Counted from the stretch's first letter, positions 1 to 6,703 are shown. The stretch: DNA of 7,358 bases from Thermoflexibacter sp. (GCA_025455345.1 JALOMS010000226.1:1-7358); one strand, 5' to 3'. Notes: a model not told the origin generated them from the letters alone. Numbers and translations are program-made.

Positions 1-1487
1 GAGCGAATATAGGAAGTTTTGGCACAACAAGCAACTCCTTAGTAGCCAATAATACAAGAAATAACAGCAGAGAATCGCGCCTAATATCTCCAATTATCAA
101 TACGCAAAATAAGGCAATCGTTGAGATTAATTTTGATGTAAGTTATAAAGCAATTGCTCAAAAGGCAGATTCTTTAGAAATAATGGTATCTATGGATTGT
201 GGGGATTCTTTTAGCACTATCTGGAAGCGTGGCGGAGATTTTTTAGGAACTACCGTACCTTCTCTTTTCCGCACTAATCCAAGATTTGACGATTGGAAAA
301 GAGTTAAAATCTATGCAAATATAAATAATTCCAATACTGCACAGTTTATTTTCAAAAATTTAAACAAGGAAGGCAATAGTATTTATATAGACAATATTGT
401 TATTCAGTCTTTAAATGCCGAACAAGTTACTGTTCCTCAAGTAGATTGGGTAGCTACTCCTAATTTTTTGCTTAGGAACGAAAGGTCTATCATAGAAGAA
501 AATGTACAAGGTGTAGGAGTGGATTTGGCTTGGAACTTCCCTAATGCTGTGCCTAATACTTCATCAGAAAGAATTTTGTATGTCCAATACCCTACACAAG
601 GAGCGCAAAATATTACTCTAAGAGCCAATAATCTGATAAACCAAAATACAGTAAGCAAGCCAGCTATTCAAGTAATTAGTGGTAAAAAACTAAGTAATAT
701 TAATAATAAGCCATTGAATATTAAAACATTAGGAAATAACAATTACTTAGCTGGGCATAATTTTTTTCGCGATAACGCCAAAGCAGAATACTTCTCGGAC
801 TTTGGCAAGTACGAACTCTTACATGGTGCAGATATTTTCTTTGCTTATGTAGAATTGTTCAATAGCCTTTCAGAGGTTACTTTTACCATTTGGAGTGAGC
901 AAGACGGAAAACCCAGCCAAATATTAGCCAGTCAAAAAGTAAACTTTGCAGAGATTAAGCGCGATGTAATACGTCGTCAGCCTACTCGTATCATCTTGAA
1001 TAACCCTATACCAGCACCAGAAAGTTTTTTTGTAGGTATTCAGTTGAATTATAGCCCTTTCAGTAATGAAAAAGTAGCTATTTATACAGCAGAAACATTA
1101 CGCAATACTGGTTGGGAGCTTACCAATACCAATATTTGGCAAAGATATGACAAACCAGCAGTCGCAAAAACTGCCGCAGTTGCGCTTAGTCATGCGATTT
1201 TCCCTATTGTCAGTCCTGAGGTTGGTATATATGACAAAGATTTTGCAAACCGAAAAGTTCTCTTATATCCTAATCCAACAAATAATAGTGTAAAGATTGA
1301 TTATGAGGATATTAAGATTTTATCTTGCCAAATTTATAATTATTTAGGTCAGTTAGTAAAAAATTACGATAATGTGCCTGAAAATTTAGCTGAAATCAAC
1401 TTATCAAGTTTAGAATCAGGCTTATATTTAATTGTTTTTGAAACAGATAAAGGCAAAGCTGTAAAAAAATTAATTTTATATAATTAA
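1..1487 (+). CDS. C-terminal part of a large secreted protein with a T9SS type A sorting domain (5' end outside window)
   Basis: The frame is open from the left edge (first whole codon at base 3) without a stop, so the ATG at 183 is internal and the gene starts upstream; 494 residues are visible. Visible residues about 25-140 form a beta-sandwich segment with a 'VSMDCGDSF' stretch and a 'YIDNIVI' end, typical of MAM-like domains in Bacteroidota secreted peptidases. About 157-225 is PKD-like ('VDLAWNFPNAVP', then 'NITLRANN'). About 250-400 is a further beta-rich domain ('GHNFFRDNAKAEYF', 'SFFVGIQ', 'VAIYTAE'). The last 76 residues are a classic T9SS sorting domain ('LYPNPTNNSVKIDY', 'YNYLGQLV', 'LESGLYLIVFET', final Lys-rich strand). 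Such proteins cross the outer membrane by T9SS and are usually anchored or released after removal of this domain. The order of domains resembles the C-terminal half of M43-type metalloproteases, but no catalytic domain is visible, so the enzyme class is inference. Confidence 0.9.
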   Translation, partial: ANIGSFGTTSNSLVANNTRNNSRESRLISPIINTQNKAIVEINFDVSYKAIAQKADSLEIMVSMDCGDSFSTIWKRGGDFLGTTVPSLFRTNPRFDDWKRVKIYANINNSNTAQFIFKNLNKEGNSIYIDNIVIQSLNAEQVTVPQVDWVATPNFLLRNERSIIEENVQGVGVDLAWNFPNAVPNTSSERILYVQYPTQGAQNITLRANNLINQNTVSKPAIQVISGKKLSNINNKPLNIKTLGNNNYLAGHNFFRDNAKAEYFSDFGKYELLHGADIFFAYVELFNSLSEVTFTIWSEQDGKPSQILASQKVNFAEIKRDVIRRQPTRIILNNPIPAPESFFVGIQLNYSPFSNEKVAIYTAETLRNTGWELTNTNIWQRYDKPAVAKTAAVALSHAIFPIVSPEVGIYDKDFANRKVLLYPNPTNNSVKIDYEDIKILSCQIYNYLGQLVKNYDNVPENLAEINLSSLESGLYLIVFETDKGKAVKKLILYN

Positions 1488-1503
1488 AGTTTCAAGTCAA
1501 AAA

Positions 1504-1534
1504 TTTGGCATAGCTAAAAATTTCGGTAATATTG
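1504..1534 (+). promoter_or_regulatory. Candidate Bacteroidota promoter for the UMF1 transporter gene
   Basis: TTTG at 1504-1507 is followed after 19 bases by TAATATTG at 1527-1534, one mismatch from the Bacteroidota -7 consensus TAnnTTTG. The spacing lies in the range reported for the -33/-7 pair. Transcription would start near 1541 and give a leader of about 30 bases. The upstream gene ends at 1487 with no clear terminator, so read-through is also possible. Confidence 0.35.
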
Positions 1535-1572
1535 ATTACTTATTTATATTATTCAAAAAAAGGTAAATAATC

Positions 1573-2868
1573 ATGCAACTAAACGATAAAAAGGTCATTA
1601 ACGCTTGGTGTTTTTTTGACTGGGCTAATTCTGCTTATTCCTTAGTCATTACTACGGCTATTTTTCCTGCCTACTACAGTGCTGTAACCCAAGCAACCTT
1701 TGGTGGAGATATAGTCCAATTCTTTGGAATGAGCATTACCAATACAGTGTTGTATTCCTATGCCTTGTCTATCTCCTTCTTAATCATTGCCTTACTTTCT
1801 CCTATTTTGTCAGGAATTGCAGATTATGGAGGAAAGAAAAAGCTATTTATGCGGTTTTTTACTACACTGGGTGCTATCTCTTGCCTAATCCTATTTTTCT
1901 TCACGGGAGCTAATGTTGAGTTAGGCATTATTGCCGCAGTAGTAGCAAGCATAGGTTTTTCTGGGGGGTTAGTTTTTTATAATGCCTTTTTGCCAGAAAT
2001 AGTTACGCCTGATAGATACGATGCTGTAAGTGCGAAAGGTTATTCTATGGGATACTTTGGAAGTGTATTGTTACTGATTATTAATTTATTAATGATACAG
2101 TTTAGTGATTCATTGGGTATGGACAAAGGCTTGATTACCCGTATCTGTTTTCTGATGGTGGGGGTATGGTGGATTGGTTTTTCTCAAATTACTTTTTTGT
2201 ATTTACAAGATACAAATAAAAACCCAATCATGGGCAATAATCTTTTCAGAAAGGGCTTTGAAGAATTAAAAAAAGTATTACAATCGATTAAAAAACAACC
2301 TAATATAAAAAAGTTCTTATTTTCATTTTTTTGTTATAGCACAGGAGTACAGACCATCATTTTGATTGCCGCACTTTTCGCTGCCAAAGAACTTAAAATG
2401 GAGAGTACGGAGCTGATAATCTTGGTATTATTATTACAAATCGTAGCCATAGGTGGAGCTTACCTCACCGCCAAACTTTCAGCAATGAGGGGTAATAAGT
2501 TTACACTATTGATACTCTTATTTGTGTGGGCTTTTATTTGCCTAACGGCATTTTTTATTTATGACAAAACCCAATTTTATCTATTGGGAGTATTGTTAGG
2601 CATGGTGATGGGGGGAATACAATCCCTCTCAAGGGCTACCTATTCTAAGCTACTTCCCGAACAGACCAAAGACACGGCTTCTTATTTTAGCTTTTATGAT
2701 ATATTGGAAAAAAGTTCGATTGTTTTAGGCACTTTTTTAAATGGATTTGCCGAACAGCAGAGCGATAATATGCGAATAGGAATCCTTGCGTTGGGCTTTT
2801 TCTTTATTTTTGGAGCTATTTTTATGAGTATGGTACAAGTCAAACCTGCCACAGTCATTCATTCGTGA
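1573..2868 (+). CDS. MFS transporter, UMF1 family
   Basis: A 431-residue, very hydrophobic inner-membrane protein with about 11-12 predicted transmembrane segments, the normal size for the family. The N-terminus carries the UMF1 signature 'FFDWANSAY' (residues 14-22) just ahead of the first helix. 'GIADYGGKKK' (81-90) is the MFS motif A loop between helices 2 and 3. 'GGIQSLSRATYSKLLP' (347-362) matches the conserved second-half motif of UMF1/Atg22-like transporters. A hydrophilic central loop at about 212-247 separates the two six-helix halves. UMF1 proteins are related to the yeast vacuolar amino-acid effluxer Atg22; the bacterial substrate is generally unknown, and nothing here identifies it. 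The ATG at 1573 puts the signature at its usual distance from the N-terminus; only an A-rich stretch with 'aggtaa' precedes it, as expected in Bacteroidota. It lies 85 bases after the secreted-protein gene and probably has its own promoter. Confidence 0.9.
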   Translation: MQLNDKKVINAWCFFDWANSAYSLVITTAIFPAYYSAVTQATFGGDIVQFFGMSITNTVLYSYALSISFLIIALLSPILSGIADYGGKKKLFMRFFTTLGAISCLILFFFTGANVELGIIAAVVASIGFSGGLVFYNAFLPEIVTPDRYDAVSAKGYSMGYFGSVLLLIINLLMIQFSDSLGMDKGLITRICFLMVGVWWIGFSQITFLYLQDTNKNPIMGNNLFRKGFEELKKVLQSIKKQPNIKKFLFSFFCYSTGVQTIILIAALFAAKELKMESTELIILVLLLQIVAIGGAYLTAKLSAMRGNKFTLLILLFVWAFICLTAFFIYDKTQFYLLGVLLGMVMGGIQSLSRATYSKLLPEQTKDTASYFSFYDILEKSSIVLGTFLNGFAEQQSDNMRIGILALGFFFIFGAIFMSMVQVKPATVIHS

Positions 2869-2899
2869 GTATTCGTTAGATACAGCAATGCTGAAAAAA

Positions 2900-2933
2900 T
2901 TTGTGGAATAATCAATATTATTATTTATTTTTG
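2900..2933 (+). promoter_or_regulatory. Candidate Bacteroidota promoter for the tyrosine phosphatase gene
   Basis: TTTG at 2900-2903 is followed after 22 bases by TATTTTTG at 2926-2933, an exact fit to TAnnTTTG. It lies in the 220-base gap between the transporter and phosphatase genes. The predicted start near 2940 would leave a long leader of about 150 bases, so a closer, less canonical promoter is possible. The rest of this gap is AT-rich and holds only a 7-base tandem repeat (AGTTTAG twice, 3006-3019) and weak dyads. Confidence 0.3.
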
Positions 2934-3088
2934 TTACTCAATATGTTAAACATCAATTGATAAAAGCAAAATATAGCAATATAAACCTCTGATAAATACC
3001 TTCGTAGTTTAGAGTTTAGCTATATTGATGTTTTTAGTCATTTTTAGCAAAAAAGTAGTTTTTTAAAATTAGAATCTAAAATTTAATT

Positions 3089-3610
3089 ATGGTAAAAGTC
3101 TTATTTGTCTGCCTTGGCAATATATGTCGCTCGCCCTTGGCAGAAGGTATATTCAATAAACTGTTGAAAGAGAAAAACTTAGACTCAAAAATCGCTTCGG
3201 ATTCAGCAAGCACTTCTAACTACCACATTGGGCAAACTGCTGATAAACGAACTATCAAAATTGGAAAAAAGAATGGTGTTGAGATTACTCACTTGGCTCG
3301 ACAAATCCATTTAGATGATTTCCAAGAGTTTGATTACATATTTGCCATGGACAATGAAAATTTTAAAAATGTCAAGGCTTTAGAGAAGAAAGCTCAAGAA
3401 GTAAGCGATACCAAAGCAAAAATTTATCTCATCAGAGAATTTGACAATTTGTATGATGATGAGATAGATGATTCGGAAAATGATTCTGCATGGGAAGTTC
3501 CAGACCCTTACTATGGGGGAGAATTAGAGTTTCAAGAGTGTTTTGATACCTTAGAACGTTGCAATATAGAGTTTTTGAAGTATTTAGTAAAAGCACACAA
3601 GTTACAATAA
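3089..3610 (+). CDS. Low-molecular-weight protein-tyrosine phosphatase
   Basis: The N-terminal 'VCLGNICRSP' (residues 7-16) is the LMW-PTP phosphate-binding loop, with nucleophile Cys8 and phosphate-contacting Arg14. The general acid Asp139 lies in 'PDPYYGG' (138-144), whose tyrosines are family hallmarks. 'DSAST...YHIGQTADKR' (38-54) and 'FAMDNENF' (85-92) also match. The protein is cytosolic and hydrolyses phosphotyrosine through a Cys-phosphate intermediate. At 173 residues it is somewhat longer than the usual 150-160 because of an acidic stretch (about 116-136) just before the catalytic Asp loop. Family members often reverse a BY-kinase in polysaccharide export or act on arginine phosphate, but no kinase or export gene is in the window, so the substrate is open. 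The ATG at 3089 places the Cys loop at its standard position 8. Gaps of 220 and 131 bases separate it from its neighbours. Confidence 0.95.
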   Translation: MVKVLFVCLGNICRSPLAEGIFNKLLKEKNLDSKIASDSASTSNYHIGQTADKRTIKIGKKNGVEITHLARQIHLDDFQEFDYIFAMDNENFKNVKALEKKAQEVSDTKAKIYLIREFDNLYDDEIDDSENDSAWEVPDPYYGGELEFQECFDTLERCNIEFLKYLVKAHKLQ

Positions 3611-3633
3611 TGGCGTGCTTATACAAATGATTG

Positions 3634-3654
3634 GTCTTAAAATTGTGTTAAGAC
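3634..3654 (+). other. Small stem-loop after the phosphatase gene
   Basis: GTCTTAA (3634-3640) and TTAAGAC (3648-3654) form a perfect 7-bp stem with a 7-base loop, 24 bases after the phosphatase stop codon. The stem is AT-rich and no T-run follows on the plus strand, so it does not look like a canonical intrinsic terminator. It may be a weak terminator or mRNA-end structure. The remainder of the 131-base gap shows no exact promoter match. Confidence 0.3.
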
Positions 3655-3741
3655 TGTTAAAAAATGTAATGAAATAGTTTACTTATAATTCTTAAGGCAA
3701 TAGAATGACAAATTATAGATGATGTATCTTTCCCAATAAGC

Positions 3742-5376
3742 ATGAGATATTTATTAGTTTTATTTTTTTATCTTATTTGCTATCAATGCTATAGCCAATC
3801 TTTTACTAATTACAATAGTAGCAACTCTTCCTTGCCTTTTGACAAAGTAAATTGTATGGCTATAGATGCAGATGGTACAAAGTGGATAGGTACAGACAAG
3901 GGATTTGCCATGCTTTCGCCAGACGAGGAGTGGACGGTCTATAACAAACCCAATACGATAGATACGCTCCTTACTAAAATCACCGCCGTAACCATAGATA
4001 GACAGGGCAATAAGTGGCTTGCCTCCTTTCGGGACAAGATTTATCTAATCAAGTTAGACAAAGCAGGCAGATACGTTTTGCATAACGAAATTCCTGTCTT
4101 CCAAAATAAAAATTATTTTATCAATGATATTGCCATAGACCATGATGGGAACAAATGGTTAGCTACCAAGGCAGGAGGAGTATGGAAAATAGACACCAAT
4201 GGCAAATGGTTTTGTTATGACCAAAGCATCGTGATGGAATTTATGACTGATGAAATCAATGCCATTGCCGTAGATGAGCGCAATGAAAAATGGGTAGCTA
4301 CCGCCGCAGGACTTTGGAGTACCCAAGATGGAAAGGATTGGCAACCGTATGAGATTTTTGATAATATAACTACGGTAGAAGTCGGGAACAAAGGCGAGGT
4401 TTGTATAGGCGTTTCTGATAAAAAAGGGCGACAAAAGCTATTTTGTAATGATGTACTCTTCAAACTTTCTAAAGATGTCTCAAGCAATAAATATTTTAAA
4501 ATCAAAGACTTAACTATTGACAGGGAAGGCATCGTTTGGGCAGTAGGCACGGGCATTGCGCGCTATCAAAATGATGAAAGGGCTTTGTTTGACTTGAATA
4601 CCTCTGGATTTACGAGCAACTCAGCGTCTTGTGTAGAATTTGAAAATCAAAAGGGAGTATTGTGGATAGGAACATCAGACCAAGGAATTTTCAGATTAGG
4701 AATTTATGAGAAAAAGCAAGAGGTAATCGCAGATAGCATAGGGAGCAAACAGCCCCAATTAGTGCATAATCCCAATGGAGGAAACTTGAATTTGAATCAA
4801 GTAGAAGTCAAGAATATAGAAACCAAAGTAGATGAAAAAATAGAAGTCGAAGAAGAAGAAATAGCCTCCGCAAAAAAAGAAATTAATATTACTGGCGATA
4901 ATACCAATAATAAAACTTCGATTATCAAAATAGAAAAAGTCCCCACACCTATTTCTTTGGAAGACTCTTTGGCAGAGGCAACCGCCACTGTAACATTGGA
5001 CAATAAGGTGATAAAAAAAGGAGAAATTGTGAATCTTGAAAATATCCAATTCAAAAAAGCAAGCTATGAGCTAAGTAGTACCGAAGGCGTAGAAACCTTA
5101 TTGAGATTTATGAAAGAAAATCCAGAAATCCACATAGAACTCTCTGGGCATACCGAGAAAAATCCTGACAAAGACCACCCTGATTATAAGCGACTGAGCC
5201 AGCTCTATCTGGAATTGTCAAGAAAAAGAGTAGAAACAGTATCTAAATACCTTACCTCCAAAGGAATAGACATTTCACGTATAGTTACTAAGGCATACGG
5301 TGGAGAGAAGCCCCTCTTCAATTATTCCACAGAAAGGAATCGACGCGTAGAAATGAGAGTAATAAAAATTAGGTAA
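3742..5376 (+). CDS. Exported beta-propeller protein with C-terminal OmpA-like peptidoglycan-binding domain
   Basis: A 544-residue protein. Residues 1-18 are a signal peptide with probable cleavage after 'CYS'; the cysteines at 13 and 16 lack a lipobox. Seven repeats follow, at about 37-60, 80-105, 128-151, 172-197, 210-236 (degenerate), 254-276 and 295-320, of the pattern 'hxAIDxxGxKWhGTxxG', as in 'AIDADGTKWIGT' and 'AIDHDGNKWLAT'. This is the Reg_prop-type propeller repeat of Bacteroidota hybrid two-component sensors, and seven would close one propeller. A charged, low-complexity linker spans about 321-425. Residues about 426-544 are OmpA-like ('IELSGHTE', 'LSRKRVETVSKYL', 'NRRVEMRV'), a fold that binds peptidoglycan in the periplasm. 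Glu472 replaces the usual GHTD aspartate, Tyr489 the usual Asn, and the loop between is longer; Arg496 is kept. The likely role is a cell-wall-anchored envelope protein displaying a ligand- or protein-binding propeller; the ligand is unknown. No histidine kinase or sigma domain is fused. Confidence 0.88.
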   Translation: MRYLLVLFFYLICYQCYSQSFTNYNSSNSSLPFDKVNCMAIDADGTKWIGTDKGFAMLSPDEEWTVYNKPNTIDTLLTKITAVTIDRQGNKWLASFRDKIYLIKLDKAGRYVLHNEIPVFQNKNYFINDIAIDHDGNKWLATKAGGVWKIDTNGKWFCYDQSIVMEFMTDEINAIAVDERNEKWVATAAGLWSTQDGKDWQPYEIFDNITTVEVGNKGEVCIGVSDKKGRQKLFCNDVLFKLSKDVSSNKYFKIKDLTIDREGIVWAVGTGIARYQNDERALFDLNTSGFTSNSASCVEFENQKGVLWIGTSDQGIFRLGIYEKKQEVIADSIGSKQPQLVHNPNGGNLNLNQVEVKNIETKVDEKIEVEEEEIASAKKEINITGDNTNNKTSIIKIEKVPTPISLEDSLAEATATVTLDNKVIKKGEIVNLENIQFKKASYELSSTEGVETLLRFMKENPEIHIELSGHTEKNPDKDHPDYKRLSQLYLELSRKRVETVSKYLTSKGIDISRIVTKAYGGEKPLFNYSTERNRRVEMRVIKIR

Positions 5377-5422
5377 AAAGCGTTAAATAGTTGTTTAAAA
5401 AATATTAATCTGTCATTTACCT
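5371..5422 (+). other. Imperfect stem-loop region at the end of the propeller-OmpA gene
   Basis: AGGTAAA (5371-5377, overlapping the stop codon) is the exact reverse complement of TTTACCT (5416-5422). The 38 bases between contain a smaller TTAAA/TTTAA stem. This could fold at the mRNA 3' end, but the loop is long and there is no T-run, so a terminator role is only a guess. Confidence 0.2.
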
Positions 5423-5538
5423 TGCTAAAAAGGGTTACTACTCATACGAATCAGAAATCTTTTTTGGTTTATATTTCGTTAGTATGAATATAAATATTAC
5501 CATAGATTTGTTGTTTTTTTAAACAAAAAACTATCTAA

Positions 5539-5571
5539 TTTGTGTTTTATTTATAAGAAATTCTATATTTG
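5539..5571 (+). promoter_or_regulatory. Candidate Bacteroidota promoter for the RsbW-like gene
   Basis: TTTG at 5539-5542 is followed after 21 bases by TATATTTG at 5564-5571, an exact match to the Bacteroidota -7 consensus TAnnTTTG with a normal spacer. Transcription would start near 5578, about 28 bases before the start codon. This is the best promoter candidate in the window. A weak AT-only dyad (GTTTTTT/AAAAAAC, 5513-5531) lies just upstream. I see nothing else definite in the 229-base gap. Confidence 0.5.
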
Positions 5572-5605
5572 GAACAAAGACAGATTATTTTTTTAGGGTT
5601 TACCA

Positions 5606-6019
5606 ATGATGAAATTATTAAAATTACGCATACCTTCTCTACCCGACAATATTCGTATCGTGGAGAGTTTCATTGACAATGCAAGGGATAAGTTTTCCTT
5701 TGATGATGATATTTATGGCAATATTATGATTGCTGTAACTGAATCAGTCAATAATGCGATTATTCACGGAAATAAACAAAACAAAGAGAAAAACGTCGAC
5801 CTTGCCTTAGAAGTAGCAGATAACAATATCAGATTTATTATTAGAGACGAAGGAGAAGGGTTTGACTATGCTCATCTTCCAGACCCTACTGCGCCCGAAA
5901 ACTTACTCAAAGTAGGCGGGAGAGGAATATTCCTTATCCAAAACTTAGCAGATGAAGTTTCTTTCGAGGACAATGGGCGTACTATTATGCTGACCTTTTA
6001 TGTAACCGAAAATGCTTAA
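5606..6019 (+). CDS. RsbW-type GHKL ATP-binding protein (anti-sigma regulatory factor family)
   Basis: The 137-residue protein is a single HATPase_c_2 domain, the length of RsbW/SpoIIAB-like serine kinases. The N-box is 'TESVNNAIIHGNK' (residues 45-57), with Glu46 and the Mg/ATP-binding Asn50. The G1 box is 'DEGEGFD' (81-87) and the G2 box is 'GGRGIFLI' (104-111). It is cytosolic. RsbW proteins bind and silence a sigma factor and phosphorylate a STAS-domain anti-anti-sigma protein; in Bacteroidota many such small ATPases have no mapped partner. No sigma factor, STAS protein or PP2C phosphatase is in the window, so the target is unknown. Two ATGs are adjacent at 5606 and 5609; either is possible and the difference is one Met. 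It sits 202 bases upstream of ybeY. From memory, a small ATP-binding protein next to ybeY recurs in Cytophagales-like genomes, which needs checking. Confidence 0.9.
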   Translation: MMKLLKLRIPSLPDNIRIVESFIDNARDKFSFDDDIYGNIMIAVTESVNNAIIHGNKQNKEKNVDLALEVADNNIRFIIRDEGEGFDYAHLPDPTAPENLLKVGGRGIFLIQNLADEVSFEDNGRTIMLTFYVTENA

Positions 6020-6060
6020 AATGATTTAATCTTGAGATTCAACTAATTGGAAATAAGTAG

Positions 6061-6091
6061 TTATGAATTATTAGTTATAAATTATGAATTA
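6061..6091 (+). repeat. Short AT-rich direct repeat
   Basis: TTATGAATTA occurs at 6061-6070 and again at 6082-6091, a 21-base period, with the related TTATAAATTA-like string between them. It lies in the 202-base gap upstream of ybeY, about 30 bases ahead of the candidate promoter. Such 'ATTATGAATTAT' strings are common AT-rich intergenic minisatellite-like sequence; a regulatory role is not shown. Confidence 0.4.
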
Positions 6092-6120
6092 ATACAAAAT
6101 ACTAATAATCAATCGCTTAA

Positions 6121-6148
6121 TTGATAACTATAATATAAATTAATTTTG
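6121..6148 (+). promoter_or_regulatory. Candidate Bacteroidota promoter for ybeY
   Basis: TTG at 6121-6123 (three of the four -33 bases) is followed after 17 bases by TAATTTTG at 6141-6148, an exact match to TAnnTTTG. The start would fall near 6155, giving a leader of about 67 bases. The preceding gene ends at 6019 without a clear terminator, so cotranscription is also possible. Confidence 0.4.
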
Positions 6149-6221
6149 CATAGTTACTTAATAAACAATAAAACAAAGCAAAGTATGTTCGGGCAATCAT
6201 GCCTCATTCTTAAGCAAGTAT

Positions 6222-6659
6222 ATGAGCATCAATTTTTTTACAGAGGACATCACCTATGCTATCAAACATAAAGCTCTACTCAAGAAGTGGGTCAGGTCTG
6301 TTATTAAATCTCATCATTATCACCTCCAAGAACTGAATTTTATTTTATGCTCTGACAATTATCTTTATGAGATGAATATCAAATACTTAGACCATGATAC
6401 GCTTACTGATGTCATTACTTTTGACAATTCAGAAATCAATCAAAGTATAGAAGGCGACATATTTATTAGCATAGATAGAGTAAAAGAAAATGCTGAAAAG
6501 CTACAAGTTTCTTCTGAAGTAGAGCTTCATAGAGTAATGATTCATGGTACTCTACACCTTTTGGGCTTCAATGATAAGACTAAACAAGAAAAAGAGGGTA
6601 TGAGGAAAATGGAAGATTTTTGGTTGGATAAGTTAGCTCAAGATTTTTCCTCAAAATAA
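6222..6659 (+). CDS. ybeY: Endoribonuclease YbeY (rRNA maturation RNase)
   Basis: The 145-residue protein has the normal YbeY length and layout. The metal-binding signature is 'HRVMIHGTLHLLGFNDK' (residues 103-119), with His108 and His112 as zinc ligands. The usual third His of HGxLHLxGxDH is Asp118 here. Upstream, 'NIKYLDHDTLTDVITF' (52-67) matches the conserved N-x-x-Y-R-x-x-D-x-x-TDVLSF block, but Leu56 replaces the highly conserved Arg. 'EGDIFIS' (77-83) is the following conserved strand. YbeY is a cytosolic single-strand endoribonuclease needed for 16S rRNA 3'-end maturation and 70S ribosome quality control. Both substitutions are, as I recall, shared by other Bacteroidota YbeYs, so the gene is probably functional. 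The ATG at 6222 gives the family's standard N-terminus. mnmG, a frequent downstream neighbour in the phylum, is absent; a convergent gene follows instead. Confidence 0.93.
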   Translation: MSINFFTEDITYAIKHKALLKKWVRSVIKSHHYHLQELNFILCSDNYLYEMNIKYLDHDTLTDVITFDNSEINQSIEGDIFISIDRVKENAEKLQVSSEVELHRVMIHGTLHLLGFNDKTKQEKEGMRKMEDFWLDKLAQDFSSK

Positions 6660-6672
6660 TTGCTCCTCTTTA

Positions 6673-6684
6673 TGCTTGCAAGCA
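6673..6684. repeat. Perfect 12-bp palindrome in the convergent gap (first)
   Basis: TGCTTGCAAGCA is self-complementary and begins 13 bases after the ybeY stop. As a hairpin it could form only about 4 bp around a TGCA loop and lacks a T-run, so a terminator role is weak; it could be a dimeric protein site. Confidence 0.4.
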
Positions 6685-6703
6685 CTGCCACCCTGCCTTC
6701 TAT

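Noticed and set aside
183..185. ATG at 183 as the true start of the first gene
   Set aside because: The frame is open all the way to the left edge, and the upstream residues ('LISPIINTQNKAIVEINFDV') belong to the same beta-sandwich domain.
2883..2893. CAGCAATGCTG hairpin after the transporter gene as a terminator
   Set aside because: Only a 4-bp stem, followed by A residues rather than a T-run.
2951..3030. Dyad CATCAAT...ATTGATG and AATATAGC...GCTATATT before the phosphatase gene as a riboswitch or operator
   Set aside because: The arms are short, AT-rich and 40 or more bases apart, with two conflicting pairings; this is easily chance in such DNA.
3069..3079. TTAGAATCTAA dyad just before the phosphatase start as a translational operator
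   Set aside because: Only 5-bp arms in AT-rich DNA, with no supporting structure.
3725..3732. TATCTTTC as a -7 element for the propeller-OmpA gene
   Set aside because: It is one mismatch from consensus, but it has no -33 partner and lies almost on the start codon.
3742..3795. Lipoprotein signal for the propeller-OmpA protein
   Set aside because: Cys13 and Cys16 are not preceded by a lipobox (no Gly/Ala/Ser at -1), so an ordinary signal peptide fits better.
4159..5054. Long antisense open frames opposite the propeller-OmpA gene
   Set aside because: They mirror the repeated, charged codons of the real gene, have no recognisable domain or signal, and overlap each other in different frames.
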